A DNA stretch of 14,415 nucleotides from Haemophilus sp. (lineage in GTDB: Bacteria; Pseudomonadota; Gammaproteobacteria; Enterobacterales; Pasteurellaceae): contig JAHZCF010000052.1 in NCBI GenBank assembly GCA_019423005.1, positions 1 to 14,415 of the forward strand. Direction: 5' to 3'. A program made the translations under genes and the position numbers. Below, piece by piece: positions 7,929 through 14,415 of the stretch (positions within the stretch are counted from its first letter, which is position 1; every line of letters begins with the position of its first letter). The notes under the pieces were generated by a model that worked only from the letters and a program-made list of their open reading frames with translations, made no database searches and was not told where the DNA came from.

Positions 7929-7957
7929 TTGCATTAGAATTTACCCATATTTATCAT
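7929..7957 (+). promoter_or_regulatory. Possible sigma-70 promoter for ycjF
   Basis: TTGCAT at 7929-7934 and TATCAT at 7952-7957 are 17 bases apart. Transcription would start near 7963, only about 8 bases before the ATG at 7971. The next gene also lacks a clear ribosome site, so its mRNA would be almost leaderless, or it is read from upstream. This is a weak prediction from base match alone. Confidence 0.35.
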
Positions 7958-7970
7958 TCATCAATACAAA

Positions 7971-9038
7971 ATGACAAAACAAATTTTCACACAATCTCAA
8001 CAACCCGAAGAGGAAGAAATTCTGCCTAAGCAAGAATTTCATAATGTTGAAACCACCATTGATAATGAACCTTTAGAAGGGGAGTTGTTGGACGAGCAAT
8101 TTGAGCAAATTGTTAAGCCTAAATCGAGTGGTTGGAAAACGGCTTTGAAATTGACCGCACTTTTATTTTTAGGGGCGACGGTTGCACAATCTGTTCAATG
8201 GATTTGGGATAGTTATCAAAATCAACAATGGATTTACCTTGCTTTTGCGTTAGTGAGTTTTGTCGTTGTGTTGTTTGGTTTATCTGAAATCATCGCAGAA
8301 TGGCGACGTTTAGTGAAACTCAAAAAGCGTTTGAATCTACAAGAACAAAGTCAGCGATTAATAGGTGAAAGTGCGGTTAAAAATCATCAAGTTTTTTCAG
8401 AACAGGATAGCGAGAAAGGAAAAGTCTTGTGTTTATCGATTGCCGATACCTTAAAATTGGATTCGCAACATCCTGCAATTGTCCAATGGGAAAAGCAGCT
8501 TAATGAAAGTTATTCTGCTCGCGAAGTTACCCATTTATTTAGTCAAACAGTGTTACAGTCTTTTGATAAAAAAGCGAAAAAACTGATTACTAAAATGGCA
8601 GCAGAATCCGCTGTGATTGTGGCAATCAGTCCTTTAGCCATTATTGATATGTTTTTTATTGCGTGGCGAAATATTCGTTTAATCAATAAAATTGCAGCGA
8701 TTTATGGGATTGAGCTAGGGTATTTTACCCGTCTTCGCTTACTTAGAATGGTGTTAGTGAATCTTGCTTTTGCTGGTGCAACGGAGATTGTGCAAGATTT
8801 AGGCATGGATTGGCTTTCGCAAGATATTACCGCGAAACTTTCTGCACGCGCTGCACAGGGGATTGGCGTGGGATTATTAACGGCTCGATTGGGCATTAAG
8901 GCTATGGAGTTTTGTCGCCCATTGGCATTTGAGAAAGCCGAAAAACCAAAACTTTCTCATGTTCAAAAGGAATTGCTGACAGTTATGAAAGATGTGGTGT
9001 TAGGCAAGAATAAAGTGAAAGAAAAAGAAGAAATTTAA
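7971..9038 (+). CDS. ycjF: YcjF family inner-membrane protein (TIGR01620, DUF697)
   Basis: Membrane protein of unknown biochemical role. In E. coli it sits next to the YcjX ATPase in a stress-induced cluster. The 355 residues match YcjF along most of their length: an acidic, low-complexity N-terminus (1-50), two membrane segments near 57-77 and 87-107, then a conserved C-terminal region. The latter includes AWRNIRLINKIAAIYGIELGY at about 231-251 and QGIGVGLLTARLGIKAMEFCRPL at about 296-318. No ycjX gene lies before it, although the two are usually adjacent. I found no good ribosome site before the ATG at 7971, but no other start fits the conserved N-terminus. Two uptake signals are inside (8154-8162 and 8369-8377). 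Confidence 0.9.
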   Translation: MTKQIFTQSQQPEEEEILPKQEFHNVETTIDNEPLEGELLDEQFEQIVKPKSSGWKTALKLTALLFLGATVAQSVQWIWDSYQNQQWIYLAFALVSFVVVLFGLSEIIAEWRRLVKLKKRLNLQEQSQRLIGESAVKNHQVFSEQDSEKGKVLCLSIADTLKLDSQHPAIVQWEKQLNESYSAREVTHLFSQTVLQSFDKKAKKLITKMAAESAVIVAISPLAIIDMFFIAWRNIRLINKIAAIYGIELGYFTRLRLLRMVLVNLAFAGATEIVQDLGMDWLSQDITAKLSARAAQGIGVGLLTARLGIKAMEFCRPLAFEKAEKPKLSHVQKELLTVMKDVVLGKNKVKEKEEI

Positions 9039-9039
9039 T

Positions 9040-9073
9040 AAAAAAGTGCGGTTAAAATTGACCGCACTTTTTT
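9040..9073. terminator. Bidirectional terminator built from paired uptake signals
   Basis: AAAAAAGTGCGGT (9040-9052) and ACCGCACTTTTTT (9061-9073) are perfect inverted repeats with an 8-base loop. The stem is followed by T runs on either strand. It lies between the converging ends of ycjF and prfB and can stop both. Each arm contains an exact 9-base uptake signal, a common arrangement in Haemophilus. Confidence 0.92.
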
Positions 9074-9086
9074 GTATAAGAGATGA

Positions 9087-10185
9087 TTAAAGTCCCGCTT
9101 TTAAGCTTGCTTCAATAAAGCGGTCAAGATCGCCATCCAGTACGGCTTGTGTATTACGATTTTCAACGCCTGTGCGGAGATCCTTAATACGCGCATCATC
9201 TAACACATAAGAACGAATTTGGCTGCCCCAACCGATATCAGATTTATTATCTTCCATCGCTTGTTTGTCCGCATTTTTCTTTTGTAACTCAAGCTCATAC
9301 AATTTCGCTTTTAACTGTTTCATAGCTTGATCTTTGTTTTTATGTTGAGAACGATCGTTTTGGCATTGAACGACAATCCCGCTTGGCATGTGAGTAATAC
9401 GCACCGCACTTTCAGTTTTATTGACGTGCTGACCACCTGCACCAGATGCACGGTAAACATCAATGCGTAAATCAGCCGGATTGATTTCAATATCAATATC
9501 ATCATCAATTTCAGGATAAACAAAAACTGCTGCAAATGATGTATGACGACGGTTATTAGAGTCGAATGGACTTTTGCGCACTAAACGATGAATACCGGTT
9601 TCTGTGCGTAACCAACCGAAAGCATATTCACCACTGACACGAATCGTCGCTGATTTTAAACCTGCTACATCACCATCAGAGACTTCCATTAATTCTGTTT
9701 TAAAGCCTTTGCTTTCAGCCCAACGAAGGTACATGCGAAGTAACATTTCCGTCCAGTCTTGCGCTTCTGTTCCACCAGAACCTGCTTGTAAATCGACATA
9801 GCAATCACACGCATCGTGTTCACCGCTAAACATGCGTCGGAATTCTAATTTGGCAAGTTGTTGTTCAAGTTCGTCTAATTCAGCAACGGCTTCATTGAAG
9901 GTCTCTTCATCTTCAGCTTCAACGGCTAATTCGAGAAGCCCTTCAACATCCTCTAAACCTTGTTCTAAATTCTTGATGGTATCAACCACTTGTTCAAGTG
10001 AAACGCGTTCTTTCCCAAGCACTTGGGCTTTTTCAGGATCATTCCACACATCGGGTTGTTCTAATTCGGCATTAACTTCTTCTAAACGCTCTACTTTTGC
10101 GTCGAAGTCAAAGATACCCCCGAAGCACAGAAGTGCGCTCGGAAAGGTCGGCGATTTTGTTTTTGATTGGATTAATTTCAAACAT
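9087..10185 (-). CDS. prfB: Peptide chain release factor 2, with +1 programmed frameshift
   Basis: Cytosolic factor that recognises UGA and UAA stop codons and triggers peptide release. The true start is the ATG at 10185-10183 (MFEINPIKNKIADLSER), 10 bases after AGAGG at 10200-10196. After 25 codons an in-frame UGA (10110-10108) is passed by a +1 shift on CUU, and translation continues with D26. The combined product is 365 residues, the E. coli length. The stop-recognition tripeptide SPF is at 205-207 and the catalytic GGQ at 250-252. Residue 246 is alanine, as in most bacteria, where E. coli K-12 has threonine. A TTG start at 10181 in the downstream frame would give an artefactual N-terminus. 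lysS, the usual E. coli partner, is not downstream; the terminator at 9040-9073 is. Confidence 0.97.
10107..10122 (-). promoter_or_regulatory. prfB: prfB programmed frameshift site
   Basis: The minus strand reads CGGGGGTATCTTTGAC. It has the G-rich internal Shine-Dalgarno-like element, the slippery CUU, the UGA stop and the following C that weakens termination. It differs from the E. coli signal only in C instead of A before the G run. The family mechanism is autoregulation: low RF2 makes the ribosome pause at UGA and shift, which restores RF2. Confidence 0.95.
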
Positions 10186-10212
10186 AATAAATAAACCTCT
10201 ATAAGCGGCAGA

Positions 10213-10218
10213 AGTATA
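10213..10218 (-). promoter_or_regulatory. Possible -10 element for prfB
   Basis: TATACT on the minus strand matches five of six bases of TATAAT. It would start transcription near 10206, about 20 bases before the prfB ATG. I see no convincing -35 at the right distance. It lies about 30 bases from the -35 of the divergent dsbC promoter. Confidence 0.4.
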
Positions 10219-10248
10219 AGTCATTTTCAGTTTTTTGGGTAGTTTGGC

Positions 10249-10276
10249 TTGCACAAATCATCGATCCATTTATAAT
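10249..10276 (+). promoter_or_regulatory. Sigma-70 promoter of dsbC
   Basis: TTGCAC (10249-10254) and a perfect TATAAT (10271-10276) are separated by 16 bases. The transcript would start near 10283, about 29 bases before the dsbC ATG. This is the best sigma-70 promoter match in the window. It may also supply recJ, the DsbA-like gene and mtnN if the hairpin after dsbC is leaky. Confidence 0.75.
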
Positions 10277-10311
10277 TCTAATCTTTGTTGTTTAGATATT
10301 TAGGAATAAAA

Positions 10312-10998
10312 ATGAAAAAATTACTGACCGCACTTTTAATCACTGCTTCTGCCACTGCGATGGCGACTGATGCTGAGATTAAATCGAAATTACAAGCATT
10401 AGGTGCGAAAAATATTGAAGTGAAAGATTCACCGGTAAAAGGCCTTAAAACAGCGGTGACTGATCAAGGCATTTTATATGTAAGTGAAAATGGTCAATAT
10501 GTTTTGCAAGGCAAAATGTATGAATTAACAAATAAAGGCCCAGTTGATGTGGCAGGTAAACTTTTAGCGGATAAAGTGAATGCGTTAAAAAACGAAATGA
10601 TCATTTATCCGGCAAAAAATGAAAAATATGTTGTGACCGTATTCATGGATATTACTTGTCATTATTGCCATATTCTTCATCAACAAGTGAAAGAATATAA
10701 TGATTTAGGTATTACCGTTCGTTATCTTGCATTCCCGCGTGCTGGAATGAATGAAACTGCTCGCCAAATGGAAGCCATTTGGACAGCGAAAGATCCTGTA
10801 TTTGCATTAAATGAAGCTGAAAAAGGTAACTTACCGAAAGAATTGAAAACACCTAACATTGTGAAAAAACACTATGATTTAGGTGTACAACTTGGTGTGA
10901 AAGGTACGCCAAGTATTGTGACTTCAACAGGTGAAATGCTTGGGGGATATTTAAAACCTCAAGATTTATTAGCTGTGTTACAAGAATCAGCACAATAA
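10312..10998 (+). CDS. dsbC: Thiol:disulfide interchange protein DsbC
   Basis: Periplasmic dimeric disulfide isomerase, kept reduced by DsbD in known systems. The start at 10312 has AGGAA at 10302-10306 and opens directly into a signal peptide MKKLLTALLITASATAMA, cleaved before TDAE. A TTG at 10285 in frame has no ribosome site and would spoil the signal. The 228 residues hold the N-terminal dimerisation domain (about 19-80) and a thioredoxin domain with active site C116-H-Y-C119 and cis-proline P200 in GTPS. E. coli has CGYC. The second, structural disulfide of E. coli DsbC is missing: the residue after W157 is threonine (IWTAKD) and the later partner cysteine is also absent. prfB is divergent and recJ follows, recalling E. 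coli dsbC-recJ-prfB. Confidence 0.95.
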   Translation: MKKLLTALLITASATAMATDAEIKSKLQALGAKNIEVKDSPVKGLKTAVTDQGILYVSENGQYVLQGKMYELTNKGPVDVAGKLLADKVNALKNEMIIYPAKNEKYVVTVFMDITCHYCHILHQQVKEYNDLGITVRYLAFPRAGMNETARQMEAIWTAKDPVFALNEAEKGNLPKELKTPNIVKKHYDLGVQLGVKGTPSIVTSTGEMLGGYLKPQDLLAVLQESAQ

Positions 10999-11010
10999 TT
11001 CTTAGTAGCG

Positions 11011-11031
11011 AGGGCGTATGATATACGCCCT
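11011..11031. terminator. Hairpin between dsbC and recJ
   Basis: AGGGCGTAT (11011-11019) and ATACGCCCT (11023-11031) form a perfect 9-base-pair stem with a 3-base loop, 12 bases after the dsbC stop. The flanks carry only short T runs (TTAAAAT follows), so it may be a weak terminator, an attenuator that reduces read-through into recJ, or an mRNA 3'-end stabiliser. Confidence 0.6.
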
Positions 11032-11100
11032 TAAAATATTCATATAATCAAAACACATATCAAATGTTCCTTTAGTGATCATTTAAAATAATGAAACACC

Positions 11101-12825
11101 GTGAAAAAACTCATCAAACGTCGTGAAATTCCCGCTGGAAATCCTGTTTCAGATAATGCATTACTCGATCGTCTCTACCGTTCTCGCCATATTAAAAATA
11201 GCCAAGAATTAGACCGCACTTTGCAATCAATGCTGAATCCCAATCAATTACATGGTATTCAACAAGCCGTGAGCTTATTGGTTGATGCTTATCAACAGCA
11301 ACAAAAGATAGTTATCGTCGGCGATTTTGATGCAGACGGGGCAACGAGTACGGCGCTTTCAGTGTTAGCTTTGCGTATGCTGGGCTTTACTGATGTGGAA
11401 TACCTAGTGCCAAATCGTTTTGAGCAAGGCTATGGTTTGAGTGTACCTGTTGCTGAGATGGCAATGGAAAAAGGCGTGCAGTTATTGATGACGGTGGATA
11501 ACGGGGTCTCGTCTTTTGAGGGCGTGGCGTATTTAAAAGAGCAGGGTGTGAAGGTGTTAATTACCGATCACCACTTACCACCAGAAATACAGCCAAATGC
11601 TGATGCTATTGTTAATCCAAATTTGCAACAATGTAATTTTCCCTCAAAATGTCTAGCTGGCGTCGGTGTGGCATTCTATTTAATGCTCGCTTTGCGTGCC
11701 AAATTTCGCGAGTTGGGCATTTTTACGGCAGAAACACAACCTAATTTTACTGAATTACTGGATTTAGTCGCACTCGGCACAATTGCAGATGTCGTTCCTC
11801 TTGATCAAAATAACCGTATTTTAGCTCATCAAGGGTTGATGAGAATTCGTGCGAAACGTTGTCGACCAGGAATTATTGCTCTCGCGGAAGTGGCTAATCG
11901 AGAAGTCGAAAAACTTTGCTCAGCGGACTTGGGCTTTGCGATTGCTCCACGTTTAAATGCAGCGGGCCGACTAGATAATATGTCTGTTGGTGTGGAGTTA
12001 TTACTTGCAGAAAGCATGCAAGAGGCAAGAGCTCAAGCCTTGGATTTAGATAGCCTAAATCAGGCTCGAAAAGAAATTGAGCAAGGCATGAAGTTGGAAG
12101 CCTTAGAAATTTGCCGAAATCTCACCGCACTTTCTGATGAATTACCTATGGGGATCGCCTTATTCCAGCCAGATTGGCATCAAGGTGTATTAGGTATTGT
12201 GGCCTCTCGTATTAAAGATCAATACCATCGACCCGTTATTGCTTTTGCGCAAGATCAAGAAGGTATTTTAAAAGGCTCTGCGCGTTCAATTGAAGGCTTG
12301 CATATGCGAGATGTATTAGAGCGTATTCATTCCCAACATCCTGATATGATTTTAAAATTTGGTGGTCATGCCATGGCAGCAGGATTAAGCATTAAAGAAA
12401 GCTTTTTCCCTGATTTTCAAAAGATTTTTAATCAAACGGTGCAAGATTGGTTAAATGAAGATCAATTACAAGGTGTGATTTGGACGGATGGCGAACTTCA
12501 AGCAAATGAATTTAGTATTGAAACTGCAGAAGTGATAAAATCTGGCGGACCTTGGGGACAAGCTTTTCCTGAGCCTGCTTTTGATGGTGAATTTAAAATT
12601 TTTGAGCAACGTGCTATCGGGCAAAATCAAAATCATTTAAAAATGCTCGTAGAGCCTAAAAATGGTGGTCCATTATTAGATGCCATTGCGTTTAATATCG
12701 ATACTCGGTATTATCCCGATTTGTCGATTAAGCAGGCAAAATTTGCTTATAAGTTAGAAATTAATGAGTTTCGTGGAAATCGAAACCTCCAATTATTAGT
12801 CGATTATATTGAACCAATTGGTTAA
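11101..12825 (+). CDS. recJ: Single-stranded-DNA-specific exonuclease RecJ
   Basis: 5'-to-3' exonuclease of the DHH family acting in RecF-pathway recombination, mismatch repair and base excision repair in the cytosol. The 574 residues align with E. coli RecJ (577) from end to end. Metal-binding motifs are present: DFDADG at 75-80, VDNG at 132-135, TDHH at 155-158 and GTIADVVPL at 226-234. GGHAMAAG at 421-428 marks the DHHA1 domain, and a C-terminal OB-like domain ends with FRGNRNLQLLVDYI. The start is GTG at 11101; an in-frame TGA at 11092-11094 rules out anything longer, and no strong ribosome site is seen. A TATAAT at 11043-11048 without a good -35 could start it, or it is read from dsbC. 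It is followed at 3 bases by the DsbA-like gene. Confidence 0.96.
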   Translation: MKKLIKRREIPAGNPVSDNALLDRLYRSRHIKNSQELDRTLQSMLNPNQLHGIQQAVSLLVDAYQQQQKIVIVGDFDADGATSTALSVLALRMLGFTDVEYLVPNRFEQGYGLSVPVAEMAMEKGVQLLMTVDNGVSSFEGVAYLKEQGVKVLITDHHLPPEIQPNADAIVNPNLQQCNFPSKCLAGVGVAFYLMLALRAKFRELGIFTAETQPNFTELLDLVALGTIADVVPLDQNNRILAHQGLMRIRAKRCRPGIIALAEVANREVEKLCSADLGFAIAPRLNAAGRLDNMSVGVELLLAESMQEARAQALDLDSLNQARKEIEQGMKLEALEICRNLTALSDELPMGIALFQPDWHQGVLGIVASRIKDQYHRPVIAFAQDQEGILKGSARSIEGLHMRDVLERIHSQHPDMILKFGGHAMAAGLSIKESFFPDFQKIFNQTVQDWLNEDQLQGVIWTDGELQANEFSIETAEVIKSGGPWGQAFPEPAFDGEFKIFEQRAIGQNQNHLKMLVEPKNGGPLLDAIAFNIDTRYYPDLSIKQAKFAYKLEINEFRGNRNLQLLVDYIEPIG

Positions 12826-12828
12826 TTT

Positions 12829-13545
12829 ATGAAAAAAGTTTGGCAGAATAAATTATTGAAAGGATCCTTTGCAATGATATTGCTGAGTGTGACAAATGTC
12901 GCATTCGGTGAAGTCAATGCAAAGGATTTTTCTGCCAAAAATTCACCGCACTTACCGCCAGCAAATGTGGCACAGTTTGAAGATGGTCGAGATTATTTTT
13001 CATATCAAGAACCCATTGAACAAGCTAAAAGAAACGATCGTAAAATTCCGATCCAGTTTTTCTTTGATTATGACTGTCGAGTTTGTTCTTCAGCCCAAGA
13101 CATCCTACAGCTTTATAGCCAAATTCGTCCAAATAAAGTGGCATTAGATGAATACCCGGTCGCCACGAATGAAGCAAAATTTTCAGCGACAATATTTTAT
13201 ACCTTACAGCGTTTAAAAGTAGGCGAGTTGTCAGATACGCTGTTATTTGAAACCTCTGAAAAGGCACGTTATACCGAATTATCATCATTAGATAAGATGC
13301 GTGAATGGATAATCTCGCAAGGAGTCAGTAAAGCTGAATTTAATAAAGTCGTGCATTCTGCTGAAGTAAAAGAAGATGTGAATAACGCTATTAATTTAAC
13401 GGAAGAATATGGTGTATTTACGTTTCCTTATGTGGTGGTGGGCGGAAAATATGTGCTCACCGCAAGTACATTGTATAACGATGATTATGGCGTAGCGGTA
13501 TTAGATTTCTTAGTGAATAAACTCGAACAAGAAAGGAAAAAATAA
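12829..13545 (+). CDS. DsbA-like periplasmic thiol:disulfide protein with CRVC active site
   Basis: Probably a secreted dithiol oxidoreductase of the DsbA fold. The 238 residues start with a basic n-region (KK, K8, K11), a hydrophobic stretch around 12-26 and a likely cleavage after about 27-31. The active-site helix begins FFFDYDC83-R-V-C86, parallel to DsbA FFSFFCPHC. The helical insert (about 115-190) and the C-terminal FTFPYVVVGGKYVL, with the presumed cis-proline P200, line up with DsbA RGVPAMFVNGKYQL. Differences are RV instead of PH between the cysteines and phenylalanine before the cis-proline, so redox potential and partners may differ. It lies 3 bases after recJ and overlaps the mtnN start by one base. 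Its substrate is unknown. An uptake signal is at 12945-12953. Confidence 0.8.
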   Translation: MKKVWQNKLLKGSFAMILLSVTNVAFGEVNAKDFSAKNSPHLPPANVAQFEDGRDYFSYQEPIEQAKRNDRKIPIQFFFDYDCRVCSSAQDILQLYSQIRPNKVALDEYPVATNEAKFSATIFYTLQRLKVGELSDTLLFETSEKARYTELSSLDKMREWIISQGVSKAEFNKVVHSAEVKEDVNNAINLTEEYGVFTFPYVVVGGKYVLTASTLYNDDYGVAVLDFLVNKLEQERKK

Positions 13546-14234
13546 TGAAAATCGGGATTGTTGGTGCAATGGCACAAGAAGTGGAAATTTTATCCCAATT
13601 AATGACAGATAAAAAAGAAACAAAAGTGGCAAGTGCGGTCATTTTTGAAGGCAAAATTAATGGTAAAGAAGTCGCATTATTGCAATCAGGGATAGGTAAG
13701 GTCGCAGCGGCTATTGGTACCACCGCTTTATTGCAATTGGCTAAACCGGATGTGGTCTTAAATACGGGCTCAGCAGGTGGTGTTGCAAAAGGCTTAAAAG
13801 TAGGAGATATCGTTATTTCCGATGAAACCCGCTATCACGATGCCGATGTGACGGCATTTGGCTATGAAAAAGGTCAGTTACCTGCGAATCCAGCAGCTTT
13901 CCTTTCTGATAAACAATTAGCCGATTTAGCCGATGAAATTGCACAGTCACAAGGACAAAATGTAAAACGTGGCTTAATTTGCTCGGGTGATAGCTTTATT
14001 AATAGCGAAGAAAAAATTGCTCAAATTAAAGCTGATTTCCCCAATGTGACAGCAGTAGAAATGGAAGCAACAGCAATTGCACAAGTTTGTCATGCCTTTA
14101 ACGTACCATTTGTGGTTGTTCGAGCTATTTCTGATGCAGGTGATGGCGAGGCAAGTATGTCATTTGAAGAGTTTTTACCCTTGGCTGCAAAGCAGTCTTC
14201 GGCGTTAGTATTGGCAATGATAGATAGATTATAG
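13545..14234 (+). CDS. mtnN: 5'-methylthioadenosine/S-adenosylhomocysteine nucleosidase
   Basis: Cytosolic hydrolase that cleaves adenine from methylthioadenosine, S-adenosylhomocysteine and 5'-deoxyadenosine. It recycles methyl-cycle products and feeds LuxS (AI-2) metabolism. The 229 residues compare with 232 in E. coli. The catalytic residues keep the E. coli numbers: E12 as base, M173 and E174 in VEMEATA for the ribose, and D197 in AISDAGD for the adenine. The ATG overlaps the previous stop codon (TAATG), with AAGGA at about 13533-13537, which suggests translational coupling. An uptake signal is at 13631-13639. Confidence 0.97.
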   Translation: MKIGIVGAMAQEVEILSQLMTDKKETKVASAVIFEGKINGKEVALLQSGIGKVAAAIGTTALLQLAKPDVVLNTGSAGGVAKGLKVGDIVISDETRYHDADVTAFGYEKGQLPANPAAFLSDKQLADLADEIAQSQGQNVKRGLICSGDSFINSEEKIAQIKADFPNVTAVEMEATAIAQVCHAFNVPFVVVRAISDAGDGEASMSFEEFLPLAAKQSSALVLAMIDRL

Positions 14235-14295
14235 TGCTTTATAATCTGTAAATAAGATGATTAATTTTTAAATAAAAAACGATAAACATTGTTTA

Positions 14296-14325
14296 AAAAG
14301 GCATAGTTAATTAACTATGCCTTTT
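14296..14325. terminator. Perfect palindromic bidirectional terminator
   Basis: AAAAGGCATAGTTAA (14296-14310) and TTAACTATGCCTTTT (14311-14325) are exact inverted repeats; the centre TTAATTAA forms the loop. T tracts lie at the outer end on both strands. It separates mtnN from the convergent receptor gene and should stop transcription from both sides. Confidence 0.92.
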
Positions 14326-14336
14326 ATATAAAACCA

Positions 14337-14415
14337 TTAGAATTTATAGTTTAAACTGAGAATATAAGTTCTTCCTCGTGCAAAATTGTAAAGCACAGAT
14401 TTATCTTTTATTCCG
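14337..14415 (-). CDS. C-terminus of a TonB-dependent outer-membrane receptor, partial
   Basis: The minus strand from the window edge to a TAA at 14339-14337 reads 25 codons ending NFARGRTYILSLNYKF. An aromatic-rich final beta strand with terminal phenylalanine is the outer-membrane insertion signal of TonB-dependent receptors, and ARGRTY..L.L.Y.F is typical of the family. The rest of the gene lies beyond 14415. From memory, H. influenzae has the heme utilisation receptor hup (HI1217) next to mtnN, so this is probably Hup. The family is fairly sure; the identity is inferred from position. Confidence 0.75.
   Translation of the reverse strand, partial: GIKDKSVLYNFARGRTYILSLNYKF

Larger units (their letters stand above)
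1581..13639. repeat. Sixteen Haemophilus DNA uptake signal sequences
   Basis: Exact AAGTGCGGT on the plus strand starts at 5927, 6723, 8369, 9044 and 13631. The complement ACCGCACTT starts at 1581, 6234, 6918, 7175, 8154, 9061, 9403, 10327, 11213, 12124 and 12945. A near match (AAGTGCGCT) is at 10131 in prfB. These 9-base cores are bound during natural transformation in Haemophilus and point to that lineage. Only one lies in the first 5.9 kb and fifteen in the remaining 8.5 kb. Confidence 0.95.

Noticed and set aside
10179..10181. TTG as start of prfB in the downstream frame
   Set aside because: It ignores the ATG at 10185 with a good ribosome site and the conserved CUU-UGA-C frameshift signal; the joined product has exactly the expected 365 residues.
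10285..10311. Extended DsbC from a TTG at 10285
   Set aside because: It lies about 2 bases from the predicted transcription start, has no ribosome site and would put polar residues before the signal peptide.
13445..13470. CTCACCGCAAGT as an uptake signal
   Set aside because: It departs from the 9-base core at two positions.

Overview
The window looks like chromosomal DNA of a Haemophilus-type member of the Pasteurellaceae. Sixteen exact copies of the 9-base Haemophilus uptake signal (AAGTGCGGT or its complement) lie in 14.4 kb, the DNA is AT-rich, and every recognisable protein resembles its enterobacterial and H. influenzae counterpart. From memory, the right half keeps the H. influenzae order prfB-dsbC-recJ-dsbA-like-mtnN-hup. 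The left half matches the H. influenzae dms locus, with one extra catalytic gene in front. The joining of the two halves and the tandem dmsA pair suggest a relative such as H. parainfluenzae rather than H. influenzae itself (inference). No phage, IS element, CRISPR array, tRNA or rRNA was seen.

Left region (1-7900), anaerobic respiration. Two tandem genes for Tat-exported molybdopterin reductases of the DMSO reductase family are followed by one iron-sulfur subunit (dmsB), one membrane anchor (dmsC), one Tat proofreading chaperone (dmsD) and a NapF-like ferredoxin. The second catalytic gene resembles DmsA. The first resembles E. coli YnfE/YnfF more closely, so the layout A-A-B-C-D mirrors the E. 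coli ynfEFGH-dmsD operon. Each catalytic gene has its own FNR box upstream, one perfect and one with a single mismatch. In both, the -10-like hexamer starts exactly 37 bases after the start of the box, which fits class II FNR activation. Electrons would pass from menaquinol through DmsC and DmsB to either catalytic subunit in the periplasm.

Middle (7900-10185). An orphan ycjF-type inner-membrane gene meets prfB tail to tail across a hairpin terminator made of two inverted uptake signals. prfB (release factor 2) keeps the classical +1 programmed frameshift at an in-frame UGA, codon 26. The full product is 365 residues and starts at 10185; reading the downstream frame alone gives a wrong N-terminus.

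Right region (10186-14415). Divergent from prfB run dsbC (periplasmic disulfide isomerase), recJ (single-strand exonuclease), a DsbA-like periplasmic thioredoxin-fold gene with a CRVC active site, and mtnN (MTA/SAH nucleosidase). recJ, the dsbA-like gene and mtnN are packed within a few bases of each other. A perfect palindromic terminator then separates mtnN from the convergent 3' end of a TonB-dependent outer-membrane receptor gene, probably the heme receptor hup, which runs off the window.

Most of the window is conserved core genome. The most unusual part is the two-headed DMSO-reductase-family operon with duplicated FNR control.
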